Below the pieces are notes generated by a model that saw nothing but the letters and a program-made list of their open reading frames with translations, did no database searches and was not told the DNA's origin. A stretch of DNA of 64,000 nt from Leptolyngbyaceae cyanobacterium. GTDB lineage: Bacteria > Cyanobacteriota > Cyanobacteriia > Cyanobacteriales > Aerosakkonemataceae. Where the stretch lies: assembly GCA_036703985.1 (NCBI GenBank), contig DATNQN010000029.1:302674-366673 (forward strand). The letters are read 5' to 3'. Below are positions 63,826-64,000 of this stretch, piece by piece. The position numbers and the translations under genes were made by a program. Position 1 is the stretch's first letter; each line of letters opens with the position of its first letter.

Positions 63826-64000
63826 ATGACTATAGCTGTCGGACGTGCTTCGGCAGATCGAGGATGGTTTGACGTTCTCGATGACTGGCTAAAGCGCGAT
63901 CGGTTCGTATTCGTAGGTTGGTCGGGAATCCTGCTGTTCCCCTGTGCTTATCTAGCACTCGGCGGCTGGTTAACCGGCACCACCTTCGTCACCTCCTGGT
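63826..64000 (+). CDS. psbD: Photosystem II D2 protein, 5' part
   Basis: The first 58 codons of psbD, cut by the window end: [20 protein letters not shown], then [20 protein letters not shown] and [18 protein letters not shown]. This is the D2 reaction-centre protein, with the first transmembrane helix starting near residue 32. GAGGG lies 6 nt before the ATG. The rest of the gene, and probably psbC overlapping its end, lie beyond the window. Confidence 0.97.
   Translation, partial: MTIAVGRASADRGWFDVLDDWLKRDRFVFVGWSGILLFPCAYLALGGWLTGTTFVTSW

Overview
The window is cyanobacterial chromosome. It carries photosystem genes (psbD, psbX, ycf4, psb32), ycf66, a CpcS/CpeS-type phycobiliprotein lyase, NtcA, a CalA-type cyAbrB regulator, a CruP-type lycopene cyclase homologue, a diflavin flavoprotein fragment and frequent HIP1 octamers (GCGATCGC). 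The mix of Uma2, Rpn, TPR, pentapeptide-repeat and SLH proteins, together with abundant heptamer repeats between genes, suggests a filamentous, non-unicellular lineage (Microcoleus/Oscillatoria-like or a relative). That placement is inference only. There is no rRNA operon, prophage, CRISPR array or complete insertion sequence.

Layout. 1-1423: end of a flavodiiron gene, a small acidic lipoprotein and a bilin lyase. 1843-8000 (all minus): GT2 glycosyltransferase, carotenoid oxygenase, folate/biopterin-type transporter, then hisB and fabI as a close pair. 8800-14232 (mostly plus): ntcA, a coiled-coil DUF3084 protein with a YqgF-like RNase H-fold protein, a DUF3146-like gene and a GTPase starting at TTG. 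14634-24200 is the most accessory part: a beta-helix/SLH surface protein, a Uma2 nuclease, an AbiEii-like nucleotidyltransferase with an altered catalytic motif, a coiled-coil two-TM protein beside a TPR protein, two exported proteins and an Rpn nuclease. 24869-31186: soluble cNMP-sensor histidine kinase, cruP, a tandem pair of membrane paralogues and a SirB1 protein. 31473-34594: DUF4346, psb32 and ureG-ureF-ureE. 34939-43330: LuxR-type regulator, DUF4168, holA, a 2H phosphoesterase, cobalamin genes cobH and cobL, a CPBP protease, cyAbrB and sdhB, followed by a TnpB remnant. 43836-49701: S1C protease, paired WD40-like lipoproteins, ycf66, psbX, yggT and accC. 50042-57000: four tRNA genes (Leu, Arg, Thr, Tyr), cutA, a pentapeptide protein and an HTH/membrane/hypothetical three-gene set. 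57337-64000: CNNM-type protein, ABC exporter, DUF3493, a ketoacyl synthase, a cyclophilin lipoprotein, ycf4 and the start of psbD.

The most unusual signal is not a gene. Short heptamer-repeat arrays (ATTTTAG, TGAAGGA, TAGTCAT, GAATTCA, GGGCTAG and similar) sit exactly on gene 3' ends. At nine genes (ureG, ureF, the DUF1868 gene, cobH, a WD40-like lipoprotein, yggT, accC, an ABC exporter and the cyclophilin) the stop codon itself is part of a repeat unit or array. Unit sequences differ from site to site, but the 7-nt period and the alignment with the stop recur. A second dispersed family is a palindrome built on AGAAACCCGGTTTCT. It lies between genes, twice between convergent genes where it probably terminates transcription in both directions.

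Most housekeeping assignments rest on clear family motifs. Assignments in the accessory stretch at 16.7-24.2 kb and in the 52-54.7 kb set are weaker and are marked so.
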